Shown in pieces: positions 42,970 through 52,326 of a stretch of 64,000 bases of DNA. Position 1 is the first letter of the stretch. Every line of letters starts with the position of its first letter. The notes under the pieces are model-generated. The model did not search any database, was not told the origin of the DNA, and worked only from the letters and a program-made list of their open reading frames with translations. The position numbers were made by a program, and so were the translations under genes. This stretch comes from Gammaproteobacteria bacterium AqS3 (GTDB taxonomy: Bacteria; Pseudomonadota; Gammaproteobacteria; MEIF01; AqS3): the NCBI GenBank assembly GCA_001750645.1, contig MEIF01000002.1:40951-104950 (forward strand), in the 5' to 3' direction.

Positions 42970-44445
42970 TCACCCCGGCTGGGGCGGGTGCAGGTTCATC
43001 TCGCTCAGGTGCAGCTTGCGCAGCTGCCACCAGAAGCTCAGGGTCGAGGACGGCCAGTTGTTGGTGACGTGGCCGTCGGCGGTCTTGTACCAGCTCTGGC
43101 AGCCGCCCTGCCAGACGGTTCCGTCCATGCGCTGCCTCAGGCTCTCGACGAAGCTCTGCTGGGCTTCAGGCCGGACGTCGAGGTAGCTGCCCGGGCGGCG
43201 CCGCAGGGTCTTGACGCACTGGATGAGATAGCGCACCTGCTGCTCGACCATGAAGATGATGGAGTTGTGGCCGAGGTTGGTGTTGGGGCCGTAGAGCATG
43301 AAGAAGTTGGGGAACCCGCTGACCTGCACGCCCCGGTGGGCGTCGGGCCCGTCAGCCCAGGCCTCGGCCAGGGTGAGGCCGTCCAGCCCCCGGATGTCCA
43401 AATGGGACAGAAAGTTGGTGGTCTGAAACCCGGTCCCGTAAATGATGACGTCGGCCGGGTGCAGTGCGCCGTCGGCGGCGATGACCCCCTCGGGGGTGAT
43501 GCGCTCGACGGCCTCGGTCACCAGGTTGACGTTGTCCCTGAGCAGCATGGGGTAGTAGTCGTCGGATATCAGAATGCGCTTGCAGCCGATGGGGTAGTCG
43601 GGCAGCAGTTTCTCGCGCAGGCCGGGGTCTTCGATGCTCTCCTCAAGGTGCTTCTGCGCCTGGGATGCGAAGTAGCGGTTGAAGCCGCCGATCTTGTGAA
43701 ACGCCGGGAAGTTCTTCTCGAGCAGCCAGTAGGTCAGGTAGCGCTCGAAGGTGTCGAAGAACGGCAGGTAGCGGTACATCCACTTCTTCAGGGCGCTGAT
43801 CTCGCCGTCGGGCTTGGGAATGATCCAGTTGGGGGAGCGCTGGAAGATGGTCAGCGCACCGGCGTCGGGGGCGATTTCGGGCAGGTACTGGATGGCGCTG
43901 GCGCCGGCGCCGATGGCGACGATGCGCTTGCCGCTCAGGTCGGCGCCGTGGTCCCACTCGGCCGAGTGAAAGCTGACCCCCGAGAACTCCGCCATCCCGG
44001 GGAAGTCCGGCGTATACGGGCGGTTGAGCTGCCCGCAGGCGCTGACGAGCACGTTGCCCTCGTGCTGCGAGCCGTCGCCGCACTCGACGCTCCAGCCCCC
44101 GGTGCGCTCGTCAAAGCGGGCCGAGCGGACTTCGCTGCCGTGGCGGATGCGCTCGGTGATGCCGTGCTGCCGGGCGAGTTCCTCAAAGTACTGCAGGATC
44201 TCGGGCTGGCGCGAGTAGACCCGGGTCCACTCGGGGTTGCGGGCAAAGGAAAAACTGTAGAGGCGGGAGGGGACGTCGCAGCCGCTGCCGGGGTAGGTGT
44301 TGTTGAACCAGGTCCCGCCCAGCCCCGGTTCCCGCTCGAGGATGGCATAGTCGATCCCCAGCCGCTGCAGCTGGATGGCGGTGCAGATTCCGGACATGCC
44401 GGCGCCGATGATGAGGACTTTGAAGTCGGTGCGTTCGGTGCTCAT
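42970..44445 (-). CDS. Flavin-containing / Baeyer-Villiger-type monooxygenase
   Basis: The 491-residue protein has GAGMSG (14-19), GGTWFNNTYPGSGCDVPS, and the exact Baeyer-Villiger fingerprint FSGVSFHSAEWD (154-165), then IGAGASA for NADPH. It would oxidise a cyclic or linear ketone to an ester with NADPH and O2. Its 3' end has been copied twice into the neighbouring island. Directly upstream on the same strand are a DUF885 peptidase, an acyl-CoA synthetase, dapB and two serine hydrolases, so it belongs to a long leftward gene run. Confidence 0.9.
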   Translation of the reverse strand: MSTERTDFKVLIIGAGMSGICTAIQLQRLGIDYAILEREPGLGGTWFNNTYPGSGCDVPSRLYSFSFARNPEWTRVYSRQPEILQYFEELARQHGITERIRHGSEVRSARFDERTGGWSVECGDGSQHEGNVLVSACGQLNRPYTPDFPGMAEFSGVSFHSAEWDHGADLSGKRIVAIGAGASAIQYLPEIAPDAGALTIFQRSPNWIIPKPDGEISALKKWMYRYLPFFDTFERYLTYWLLEKNFPAFHKIGGFNRYFASQAQKHLEESIEDPGLREKLLPDYPIGCKRILISDDYYPMLLRDNVNLVTEAVERITPEGVIAADGALHPADVIIYGTGFQTTNFLSHLDIRGLDGLTLAEAWADGPDAHRGVQVSGFPNFFMLYGPNTNLGHNSIIFMVEQQVRYLIQCVKTLRRRPGSYLDVRPEAQQSFVESLRQRMDGTVWQGGCQSWYKTADGHVTNNWPSSTLSFWWQLRKLHLSEMNLHPPQPG

Positions 44446-44488
44446 TGCTATCTACCTCCCCGCAGACGGCGGCTGACTATTTCTATTT

Positions 44489-46276
44489 CTATTTCGCCGG
44501 CGGCGATCCCGCACTGCGCTGCTGTTCGGCAACCCAGGCCTCGATGCGCCGGCGCAGGACGTCGAGCGGCAGCGCGCCCTGCTCGAGCACGGTGTCGTGG
44601 AAGGCGCGGATGTCGAAGTTCTCGCCGAGGGTCTCGGTGGCGTCGGCGCGCAGCTCCTTGATGGTGAGCTCGCCGATCTTGTAGGCCAGCGCCTGGCCGG
44701 GCCAGCCGATGTAGCGGTCGATCTCGTTGGTGGCGTCGAACTCGGTCTTGGCGCTGTTGTCGACCAGCAGGTCGATGGCGCGCTGGCGGGTCCAGCCCAT
44801 GCAGTGCATGCCGGTGTCGACCACCAGCCGCACCGCCCGCCACATCTCATAGGTCAGCTGGCCGAAGCGCGAATAGGGGTCGGTGTACATGCCCATCTCG
44901 GCGGCCAGCCCTTCGGCGTACAGCCCCCAGCCCTCGACAAAGGCGGTGGAGTTGAGGCCGGTGCGGAACTTCGGCAGGTCCTCCAATTCCATGGCGAGGG
45001 CGATCTGCAGATGGTGGCCGGGCATGGCCTCGTGTGCTGAGAGCGCCTCGATCTCGTAGATCGGGCGGGTCTCGGGGCGGTAGAGGTTGACGTAGTAAAA
45101 CCCGGCGCGGCTGCCGTCGGCGGCGGGCGGCTGGTAGTAGGCCGTGGTGGTGTCGGGGGCCGAGATCGCGGGGATGGGGCGCACGCCGTAGGGCGTCCTG
45201 GGCAGCTTGCCGAACAGCTTGGGCAGCTCGCCGTCAAGCTGCTTGGAGGTGGCGAGATAGGCCCGCAGCAGGTCGTCAGGATCCTTGTAGTAGAAGCGCG
45301 GGTCGGTGCGCAGGTATCTCAGAAAGGACGCAAACGAGCCGCTGTGGCCGACCTGCTCGATGATCTTCTCCATCTCGCCGCGAATGCGCTCGATCTCGCC
45401 CAGGCCGATGTCGTGGATCTGCTGCGGGGTCAGGTCGGTGGTGGTGTGGTAGCGCGCCAGATAGGCGTACCACTCGCCGCCGTCGGGCAGGTTGCAGTAG
45501 CCGATGCTGTCGTCGAGCGCGGGCAGGTATTCGTCGTCGAAGAACTGCGCCAGCCGCTGCATCGCCGGCACCGCCGTGCCGGAGATCGCGGTGCGGGCGC
45601 TCTGGCGCAGACGCTCGGCGGCGCCCTCGTCGATGCCCTCGGCCAGCTCGCCCGAGAAGGCCTGCCAGAACAGGCTGTCCTCGGGAGCCCCGCCCTTGAT
45701 GTGGGCGTCGATCTGGTTGCGCACGCGCTGCATCAGAAAGCGGGGCGGCTTCAGACCCCGCCGGATGCCCTCGCGCGCCAGGGCAATGTGCTGGTCGACG
45801 TAGGTCCCAAAGGCCTGCAGGCGCGCGATCCAGTCCTCGTAGTCGGAGACCCCGGCAAAGCGCAGCGTCTCGACCATCTCGTGCTCCTGCTGGACTCCGC
45901 CCCGGTGCGAGAACGGCATCAGCTCGATGGGGAAGCGCTGTCCCTCGACCAGCACCCGGTACTGGCGCACGAACAGCTCGTGGTTGAGCCGCTCGCTCTG
46001 GGGCAGGCTGGCCGGATCGATGGCCTCGGCGCGCTCCAGCACGGTGCGCACTTCGGCCTGGCGCGCGGCAATGGCCTCGGCGGAGAGGTCGGTCCACTCG
46101 CGGTTGTAGCGGTAGTCGCCCCGGTGCGAGGCCCATTCGGGGTTGGCCCGCATCAGCCGCTCCCACTCGGCGTCGAGCATGGCGCGAAAGTCCCTGCCGG
46201 CCTGCTGCTGATTGCCGCAGCCGGCCAGCAGCAGCCCGATCAGGAGTGTCGAGGCAAGTGTGATCTGTCGTTTCAT
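44489..46276 (-). CDS. DUF885-family lipoprotein, putative zinc carboxypeptidase-like hydrolase
   Basis: ATG 46276 gives a lipoprotein signal (LLIGLLLAGC) and 595 residues; the longer frame upstream overlaps the acyl-CoA synthetase and is not real. The DUF885 signature ALSAHEAMPGHHLQIALAMEL supplies the HExxxGHH zinc ligands. Further conserved pieces include FVEGWGLYAEGLAAEMGMY and RLVVDTGMHCMGW. The protein is probably anchored in the envelope and cleaves peptides; the substrate is unknown. Confidence 0.88.
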   Translation of the reverse strand: MKRQITLASTLLIGLLLAGCGNQQQAGRDFRAMLDAEWERLMRANPEWASHRGDYRYNREWTDLSAEAIAARQAEVRTVLERAEAIDPASLPQSERLNHELFVRQYRVLVEGQRFPIELMPFSHRGGVQQEHEMVETLRFAGVSDYEDWIARLQAFGTYVDQHIALAREGIRRGLKPPRFLMQRVRNQIDAHIKGGAPEDSLFWQAFSGELAEGIDEGAAERLRQSARTAISGTAVPAMQRLAQFFDDEYLPALDDSIGYCNLPDGGEWYAYLARYHTTTDLTPQQIHDIGLGEIERIRGEMEKIIEQVGHSGSFASFLRYLRTDPRFYYKDPDDLLRAYLATSKQLDGELPKLFGKLPRTPYGVRPIPAISAPDTTTAYYQPPAADGSRAGFYYVNLYRPETRPIYEIEALSAHEAMPGHHLQIALAMELEDLPKFRTGLNSTAFVEGWGLYAEGLAAEMGMYTDPYSRFGQLTYEMWRAVRLVVDTGMHCMGWTRQRAIDLLVDNSAKTEFDATNEIDRYIGWPGQALAYKIGELTIKELRADATETLGENFDIRAFHDTVLEQGALPLDVLRRRIEAWVAEQQRSAGSPPAK

Positions 46277-46292
46277 GGCCGTGCCCTCCGGT

Positions 46293-47846
46293 CTATTGCG
46301 CATCTGCATCCGCCCCGACGCCCGGGCCGAACTGCTCGCGCAGGGTGCGCTTGAGGACCTTGCCGGTGGCGTTGCGCGGCAGGACATCGGTGAAGTAGAT
46401 GTATTTGGGGATCTTGAACTTCGCCAGATTCGCCAGGCAGTGATCCAGGATGGCACTCTCCTCAAGGCTCTCGCCGGGCTTGACCACCAGGATGGCGGCG
46501 CCGACCTCGCCCCAGCGCTCGTCGTCGACCCCGATGATGGCCGCCTCAGCGACCTGCGGCAGCTGGTAGAGGACGTTCTCGACCTCGGCCGGGTAGACGT
46601 TCTCGCCGCCCGATATATACATGTCCTTCCAGCGGTCGACGATGTAGAAGAAACCCTCCCCGTCCCGGCGCGCGGCGTCGCCGGTCTTGAGCCAGCCGTC
46701 CTCGGTGAAGGCCTCGGCGGTGGCCTCGGGGCGGTTCCAGTAGCCCGGCGTGATGTTGGGGCCGCGGATCAGCAGCTCGCCGACCTCATCGGCGCCCAGC
46801 TCGGCGCCGTCGTCGCCGACGATCTTGATCTCGGTGTGCAGCAGCGCCTGGCCGGCCGAGCCGATCTTGCGCAGGGCGTCGACGGCGTCGAGGCAGGTTC
46901 CGCCCGGGCTGGTCTCGGTCATGCCCCAGCCCTGCACCAGGGCGACGCCGCGATCCTGCCAGGTCTTCAGGATGGCCTCGGCGCACGGCGCCCCGCCGAC
47001 ACCGGCGACCTTGAGGCGCGAGAGGTCGGTGGCGGCAAAGTCGGGGTGCTGCATCATGAATTGATACGGCGCCGGCACCCCGAAGAAGTGCGTGATGCCG
47101 TAGTCCGGATCGCCGATGATCGCCAGCGCCCTGCCGGGGTCGAACTCGCGCATCAGCACGATGCGCCCGCCGGCGTGCAGGATGGGGTTGGCGTAGCAGT
47201 TCAGCCCGCCGGTGTGGAACAGCGGCAGCGCCACCAGCTGCACCGTCTCGGGGGAGATCCCGACCGGCGTGCCGAGGTTGACGCAGTTGATGAGGTTCAT
47301 CTGGTGCGTGATCATCGCCCCCTTGGGGTGGCCGGTGGTGCCGGAGGTGTACATGATCCCGGCCAGGTCCTCCAGCTGCAGTTTCTCGCCCTGAAGCTTG
47401 GCCGGGTCGGCGCCGGCCAGTGCCTGCTCATATTCGCTGTGCGCATCCTCGATGTCGATCCGGATCGTGTGCGCAACCGATTCGCAGCGCTCGGCGAGGG
47501 CCTGGGCAGTCTCGGCAAAGCCGGCGTCGTAGATCAGAACCTTGGCGCCGCTGTCGTTGAGGATGAACTCCAGCTCGGGCACCGTCAGCCGCCAGTTGAG
47601 CGGCAGCAGCACCGTGCCGATCTTGCCGCAGGCGAATTCCAGCTCGAACAGCTCGGGGCAGTTGGGGGAGAGCATGGCGATGCGCTCGCCCCTGCCCTGA
47701 CCCAGCCCCTGCAGGTGAACCGCCAGCCGGCGGGCGCGCTCGTCCAGCTGGGCGTAGCTGAGTTTCTGGCCGCTGTCGGAGTTGACGATGGCGACCTCAT
47801 CGGGCCGGCGCATGGCGTGGTGCGCGCTCCAGTCGTAGTGCTGCAT
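46293..47846 (-). CDS. AMP-forming acyl-CoA synthetase
   Basis: The 517-residue adenylating enzyme has the P-loop-like YTSGTTGHPKG (166-176), GWGMTETSPGG, GWLKTGDAARRDGEGFFYIVDR, GGENVYPAEVE and the C-terminal lysine loop PRNATGKVLKR. It activates a fatty or aromatic acid as acyl-AMP, then acyl-CoA. Located beside a monooxygenase that could produce such acids. Start is ATG 47846; the frame continues upstream but that portion has no homologous features. Confidence 0.92.
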   Translation of the reverse strand: MQHYDWSAHHAMRRPDEVAIVNSDSGQKLSYAQLDERARRLAVHLQGLGQGRGERIAMLSPNCPELFELEFACGKIGTVLLPLNWRLTVPELEFILNDSGAKVLIYDAGFAETAQALAERCESVAHTIRIDIEDAHSEYEQALAGADPAKLQGEKLQLEDLAGIMYTSGTTGHPKGAMITHQMNLINCVNLGTPVGISPETVQLVALPLFHTGGLNCYANPILHAGGRIVLMREFDPGRALAIIGDPDYGITHFFGVPAPYQFMMQHPDFAATDLSRLKVAGVGGAPCAEAILKTWQDRGVALVQGWGMTETSPGGTCLDAVDALRKIGSAGQALLHTEIKIVGDDGAELGADEVGELLIRGPNITPGYWNRPEATAEAFTEDGWLKTGDAARRDGEGFFYIVDRWKDMYISGGENVYPAEVENVLYQLPQVAEAAIIGVDDERWGEVGAAILVVKPGESLEESAILDHCLANLAKFKIPKYIYFTDVLPRNATGKVLKRTLREQFGPGVGADADAQ

Positions 47847-47977
47847 GGTTGCTTCCCTCCCGCCTTCTCTGCGTTGTCCGCCCCTCGTCGGGCGGCGGGA
47901 GTATACACACTGGCGCCGGGTCAAAACCGGGCTTCTGCGACCGCCGCAAACCCCTGTCCAAACCTGCCCGAACGGGC

Positions 47978-48487
47978 TTAGATATTGCGCGAGTCGTAGG
48001 CCCAGTGCAGCAGCGCCTGGCGCTGGCGGGGGCGGCAGGACCAGTCCCCCGGGATGCAGTTGTTCTGGATCTGCGCGACGTGCCGGCGGATGGCGCGCCA
48101 GCGCCCGATCTGGCGGGCGTCGTCCGGGCAGCGGCGCCCGAGGTGGTAGCGGCAGTACCACTGAAACCAGCCGCGCGGATCCTCCTCGTAGATCCAGCCC
48201 TTGTCGCGCCAGACCGAGAGCGGCTGCGAGGCGCCGACCCCGAAGAAATTCAGCGAGGGGTCGCTGCGCTCGGGCGAGAGCTTGGCGCCCCTGAACCACG
48301 AGGCCGGGAACTCGCCGGTGCAGTCGGTCATGTACTTGCCGCCGAACACGCCCATCCGCAGCATCTGCTTGGGGGTCAGCTGCGGGGCGAATTCGGGGTC
48401 GAAATTGCGCCCGACGGGTTCGCTCAGAAAATACCCGTAGCCCGACTGCATCCTGTCCTCGACCTCGATCCAGTCGCCGACGGCCAC
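47978..48487 (-). CDS. Conserved-looking hypothetical protein
   Basis: The 169-residue protein, rich in aromatic and charged residues, begins with GTG 48487, 9 bases after the dapB stop. It is soluble, with segments such as LTPKQMLRMGVFGGKYMTDC and PRGWFQWYCRYHLGRRCPDDARQIGRW. It appears to be an ordinary cytoplasmic protein co-transcribed with dapB; I cannot name a function. Confidence 0.7.
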   Translation of the reverse strand: MAVGDWIEVEDRMQSGYGYFLSEPVGRNFDPEFAPQLTPKQMLRMGVFGGKYMTDCTGEFPASWFRGAKLSPERSDPSLNFFGVGASQPLSVWRDKGWIYEEDPRGWFQWYCRYHLGRRCPDDARQIGRWRAIRRHVAQIQNNCIPGDWSCRPRQRQALLHWAYDSRNI

Positions 48488-48496
48488 GGCGGTTCT

Positions 48497-49219
48497 CTAG
48501 CCGTCCCCGGGGCGATCGATGTCGGCCCAGCGATACAGCCGGCCGGCCGGCTGATGCACCAGCCAGCGCGCAGCCAGCAGCGCCCCGCGGGCGAAGATCA
48601 TCCGGTCCAGCGCCCGGTGGCGGATCTCCAGCACCTCGGATTCACCCTCCCAGATGACGCTGTGCTCGCCGAACACCTCGCCTTCACGGGTCGAGTGGAT
48701 GGCCTCGGCGTCGAGGGCAGCCCCCCGCCCCGCGGCCACCGCCTCGGCCAGCGCCAGCGCCGTGCCCGAGGGGGCGTCCCTCTTGCCGGCGTGGTGGGTC
48801 TCGGCGATTTCGGTTTGATAGCCGGCCAGTGCGCGCGCCGCCTGCCGCACCAGATCCAGCATCAGGTTGACCCCGGGGCTGGTGTTGGGCGACCAGAGGA
48901 TGGGGACGCGCTCGGTGCACTGCTCCAGACGTCGCAGCTGGGTCTCGTCAAAGCCGGTGGTGCCGGTGACGAGCGCGGGCGGATTGTCCCGCCCGGCGAG
49001 CCGACCCGCCAGCGCCAGGCTGGCGTCCGGTGCGGTGAAGTCGACCACGGCGTCGCAGTCCGCCGGGAGGTCATCGCCCCGCCCGACGGCGCCCGCCAGC
49101 CGCATGTCACCGGCCTCGCCGACGGCCCGCACCAGGGAGCGCCCCATGCGACCCGCCGCCCCGAAGACGGCGACCCTCAAGATTTTCGGCTGCTCGCCGG
49201 CGTCGTCTGACGGGCTCAA
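48497..49219 (-). CDS. dapB: 4-hydroxy-tetrahydrodipicolinate reductase
   Basis: The 240-residue protein has the NAD(P)-binding GAAGRMG (20-26), VTGTTGF and the active-site block ETHHAGKRDAPSG (140-152, with His142, His143 and Lys146). It reduces tetrahydrodipicolinate precursors in lysine and peptidoglycan diaminopimelate synthesis. It starts with TTG 49219, 4 bases after the serine hydrolase stop. The protein is shorter than E. coli DapB (273 residues), and the C-terminal consensus is altered, so activity should not be taken for granted. Confidence 0.9.
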   Translation of the reverse strand: MSPSDDAGEQPKILRVAVFGAAGRMGRSLVRAVGEAGDMRLAGAVGRGDDLPADCDAVVDFTAPDASLALAGRLAGRDNPPALVTGTTGFDETQLRRLEQCTERVPILWSPNTSPGVNLMLDLVRQAARALAGYQTEIAETHHAGKRDAPSGTALALAEAVAAGRGAALDAEAIHSTREGEVFGEHSVIWEGESEVLEIRHRALDRMIFARGALLAARWLVHQPAGRLYRWADIDRPGDG

Positions 49220-49223
49220 CGGG

Positions 49224-50444
49224 CTACTCGTCCACCCCGGCGTAGATCAGCGGCTTGGTCAGGCGGCTGAACGGATAGGCGCTGAAGGGGATGAGCTGGG
49301 TCATGAAGATGGCGAGCAGATCCTTGACCGGGTCGATCCAGAAGAAGGTGCTGGCCATGCCCTCCCAGGAGTACTCGCCCATCGAGCAGGTCACCTGCAT
49401 CTTCTGCGGGCTGATGATCGGCGCCACGCCGAGGCCGAAGCCGAGGCCGTGGAAGACCTCGTCGCTGAACACCCCGATGCTGCGGGCTGCCAGCCCGACG
49501 TTGCCGGGCAGGTGGTTCTGGCGGGCGAAGTCGAGCGTGCGGGAGCCGATGACCTCGACCCCGTCCAGCCGGCCGCCGGCGGCCAGCGCCCCGGCAAAGC
49601 GGTGGTAGTCGTCGACCGTCGAGACCAGCCCGCCGCCGCCCGAGATCCGCCTGACCGCCCCGACGTAGGCGCTGTTGCTGCCGGCCGCCTCCTGCAGGAT
49701 GGGCTCGACCCCATCGCCGGCGTGCAGGTAGCAGGGGGCGAAGCGGTCGAGCTTGTCCTCGGGGACGGAAAACCCGGTGTCGACCATGCCGAGCGGGTCG
49801 AAGATGTGCTGCTTCAGATAGTCCTCAAAGGGCATGCCCGAGATCACCTGCACCAGATAGCCGATGACGTCGGTCGCCACCGAGTAGCACCAGCGCTCGC
49901 CCGGGGAGAACAGCAGCGGCAGTCCGGCGAGGACGTCAACCCATTCCTCCAGGGTGTGCTCGGCGGTCTTGCCCTGGTTGTCGAGGCCCAGCTCCCGGTA
50001 GGCGGCGTCGAGGCTGTTGAGCATCTGAAAGCCGTAGGTCAGCCCGCTCTGGTGCGTCAGCAGGTCGTGGACGGTGATGGGCCGCTCGGCCGGGACGGTC
50101 TCGAAGTTGGGGTGCATGCCGCTCCTGTAGACGCGCATGTTCCTGAACTGCGGCAGGTAGCGGTGCACCGGGTCGTCGAGCCGCAGCAGCCCCCGCTCGA
50201 ACAGCTGCAGCAGGGCGATGCTGGTGATCGGCTTGGTCATCGAGTAGATCCGGTAGATGTGATCCTCGCGCACCGGGATCTGCTTTTCGCGGTCGATCAG
50301 GCCCAGGCAGCTGCGGTGCCCGACCTCGCCCCGGTGGGCGATCAGGACCTGCGCCCCGGCGATTTTGCCGGTGTCGATGAAGCGCGTCTGCAGGTATTCG
50401 TCCAGCCGCCGCATGCGTTCGGGATTAATCGCGCTCCTGTCCAT
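49224..50444 (-). CDS. Serine hydrolase of the beta-lactamase/esterase (class C-like) family
   Basis: The 406-residue protein carries SMTK (Ser68-Lys71), the nucleophile and base of this family, and YSVATDVIG as the Tyr motif. LLTHQSGLTYGF and SGGGGLVSTVDDYHRF are typical of the esterase EstB/6-aminohexanoate-hydrolase branch rather than true beta-lactamases. No signal peptide. It is 18 bases downstream of a close paralogue, a tandem duplication. Confidence 0.88.
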   Translation of the reverse strand: MDRSAINPERMRRLDEYLQTRFIDTGKIAGAQVLIAHRGEVGHRSCLGLIDREKQIPVREDHIYRIYSMTKPITSIALLQLFERGLLRLDDPVHRYLPQFRNMRVYRSGMHPNFETVPAERPITVHDLLTHQSGLTYGFQMLNSLDAAYRELGLDNQGKTAEHTLEEWVDVLAGLPLLFSPGERWCYSVATDVIGYLVQVISGMPFEDYLKQHIFDPLGMVDTGFSVPEDKLDRFAPCYLHAGDGVEPILQEAAGSNSAYVGAVRRISGGGGLVSTVDDYHRFAGALAAGGRLDGVEVIGSRTLDFARQNHLPGNVGLAARSIGVFSDEVFHGLGFGLGVAPIISPQKMQVTCSMGEYSWEGMASTFFWIDPVKDLLAIFMTQLIPFSAYPFSRLTKPLIYAGVDE

Positions 50445-50462
50445 ATTCCGCTCCTTCTCCAG

Positions 50463-51692
50463 TCAGTCGCCCAGGGCGCCGTAGATGATCGACTTCAGGT
50501 CGCGGCGAATCGTATAGGTCGCCGAGGGGATGAGCTGGGTCATGAAGATGACGAACATCTCCTCCCGCGCATCGACCCAGAAGGCGGTGCTGGCCAGCCC
50601 GCCCCAGGCCACCTCGCCGACACTGCAGAGCGTGCGCCCCTCGATGGGATCCAGCGCCACCGAAAAGCCCAGGCCGAAGCCGACGCCCTGGTTCTGGACC
50701 TCGGTGAACATCTTGTCGCTGGCGCTCGAGGCGATGTCGCCGCCGCCGTAGATGTGGTTGAGGTGCATGTACTCCAGCGTCGCCGGGGCCAGGATGCGGA
50801 CGCCGTCGCAGACCCCGCCGCCCAGCACGGCACGGCAGAAGCGGTCGTAGTCGGCGACCGTCGAGACCAGACCGCCGCCGCCGGAGAGCCGCCCGCCGTG
50901 CTGGTGAAACACGGACTGCCTGGCGGAGTCGACCAGCACGGCCGGCTCCTTCGGGGAGCGCCACTCATAGCACGAGGCGAAGCGCCCGAGGCTCTCGGCG
51001 GGGATGTCGAAGTGGGTGTCGACCATGCCGAGCGGGTCGAAGATGTGCTCGGCGAGAAAGTCGTCGAGGGGCTGATCCGAGAGCACCTCGATCAGCCGGC
51101 CGATGACGTCGGTGGCCACCGAGTAGTTCCAGCGCTCGCCCGGGTGGAATACCAGCGGCAGCTTGGCGAGCTGCTCGGTCCACTCGGCCAGGCTGAGCCG
51201 GCAGTCGGCCGCCATGGTGTCGATGCGCAGCTTGCGGTAGGCGTGGTCGACGTTCTCGGCGTTGAGGAAGCCGTAGGTCAGCCCGCTCTGGTGCGTCAGG
51301 AGGTCGGTGAAGGTGATGCCGCGCGAGGCCCGGCGCGTCAGGAACTGCGGGTAGGCGCCCGCCTCCCGCACGCGCGGCTTGGAGAACTCGGGCAGGTAGC
51401 GGAAGATCGGCTCGTCGAGGCGGAACAGCCCCCGCTCGTAGAGCATCATCAGGGCGACGCTGACGATGGGCTTGGTCATCGAGTAGATGCGGTAGATCGC
51501 ATCGGGGCGGTTGGGTTTTTCGTTCTCGCGGTCCATCAGCCCCAGGCAGGAGTCGATGGCGGTCTCGCCCCGGCGCACCACGCGAAGATGCGCCCCCGCC
51601 AGCCGGCCGGTGTCGAGGTAGTGCTGCTGCAGATAGCTCTCGGCGGTGGCCAGCTTTTCCAAGGAGATGCCGTGTCCCACGCTACTTCTCAC
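50463..51692 (-). CDS. Serine hydrolase of the beta-lactamase/esterase family, paralogue
   Basis: The 409-residue protein matches the preceding hydrolase along its length: SMTK (Ser71-Lys74), YSVATDVIGRLIEV, LLTHQSGLTYGF, SGGGGLVSTVADYDRF. It is cytoplasmic by lack of signal peptide. GTG 51692 is the start. The pair likely hydrolyses small esters or lactones, in keeping with the monooxygenase downstream. It is the first gene of the long leftward run that ends at 42970. Confidence 0.88.
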   Translation of the reverse strand: MRSSVGHGISLEKLATAESYLQQHYLDTGRLAGAHLRVVRRGETAIDSCLGLMDRENEKPNRPDAIYRIYSMTKPIVSVALMMLYERGLFRLDEPIFRYLPEFSKPRVREAGAYPQFLTRRASRGITFTDLLTHQSGLTYGFLNAENVDHAYRKLRIDTMAADCRLSLAEWTEQLAKLPLVFHPGERWNYSVATDVIGRLIEVLSDQPLDDFLAEHIFDPLGMVDTHFDIPAESLGRFASCYEWRSPKEPAVLVDSARQSVFHQHGGRLSGGGGLVSTVADYDRFCRAVLGGGVCDGVRILAPATLEYMHLNHIYGGGDIASSASDKMFTEVQNQGVGFGLGFSVALDPIEGRTLCSVGEVAWGGLASTAFWVDAREEMFVIFMTQLIPSATYTIRRDLKSIIYGALGD

Positions 51693-51933
51693 CGGGCAGC
51701 ACGGCAGGGATTATATGTGCAGGTTTTCTGGTCATGGAACTACTGACGCAGCCATCGGCGCCGCCGGCATCAAAAGGCCCTGCAGCTTGCCCGGCGGGGC
51801 GACATCTGAGAGAGGTGATTGCAGCGCGGTGCAATGCCGTCACACCGGTCGCAGTCGGCGCTTTGATACTGTCGCGCAGCTGTGCCGGAATGCGCGTATA
51901 GTGCGAGCCCTTGGACAGAGAGGTTTTTCGGTT

Positions 51934-52326
51934 ATGTCCAATCGGCTCACGTTTTTATTTTTGGCGGCATTTGTTTGTCTTTCCACACTGCTGGACTCAA
52001 ACTTTTATCCCTGGATATTTGGTCTGGTGTTTTTTATCTCGCTTCGCGTGCTTGCCGCACTTGACAGGAAAGGTTCGGAAATCGCCTCCATCACACTGCG
52101 GAAAATTGGCGCAACTTCTATGCCCTCATCTGTTGCTGTACTACACTCTTTTATTTTCTTTTTTCTCTGTGGCTTATTGGGGGAACTTTTGATTGTGTTT
52201 TTTGATATGCACCGTTCCGACGCGCTGTGGGTTGGGCGTACGGGGTTTGTCGGGTGTCTCGCCCTGCTTTTATATGCCGGGTTTTTAAGACGCTCCGAAA
52301 ATCGGGAGGCTGAGGTCACCGCCTGA
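51934..52326 (+). CDS. Family-B small membrane protein, copy 1
   Basis: The 130-residue protein has four predicted helices (LTFLFLAAFVCLSTLL, IFGLVFFISLRVLAAL, VAVLHSFIFFFLCGLLGELLIVFF, TGFVGCLALLLYAGFL) and a loop DRKGSEIASITLRKIGATSMPSS. Its 3' end overlaps that of barrel copy 3 by 11 bases in convergent orientation. The copy at 55748 is nearly identical after the first 25 residues and shares the TTTTTCGGTTATG start context. The same genomic place is taken by family A at other barrels, so A and B may be alternative partners (inference). Confidence 0.72.
   Translation: MSNRLTFLFLAAFVCLSTLLDSNFYPWIFGLVFFISLRVLAALDRKGSEIASITLRKIGATSMPSSVAVLHSFIFFFLCGLLGELLIVFFDMHRSDALWVGRTGFVGCLALLLYAGFLRRSENREAEVTA

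Noticed and set aside
48867..51746. 959-codon plus-strand frame across dapB and the serine hydrolases
   Set aside because: Lies opposite three well-supported genes and has only low-complexity Ala/Val/Gly/Asp composition.
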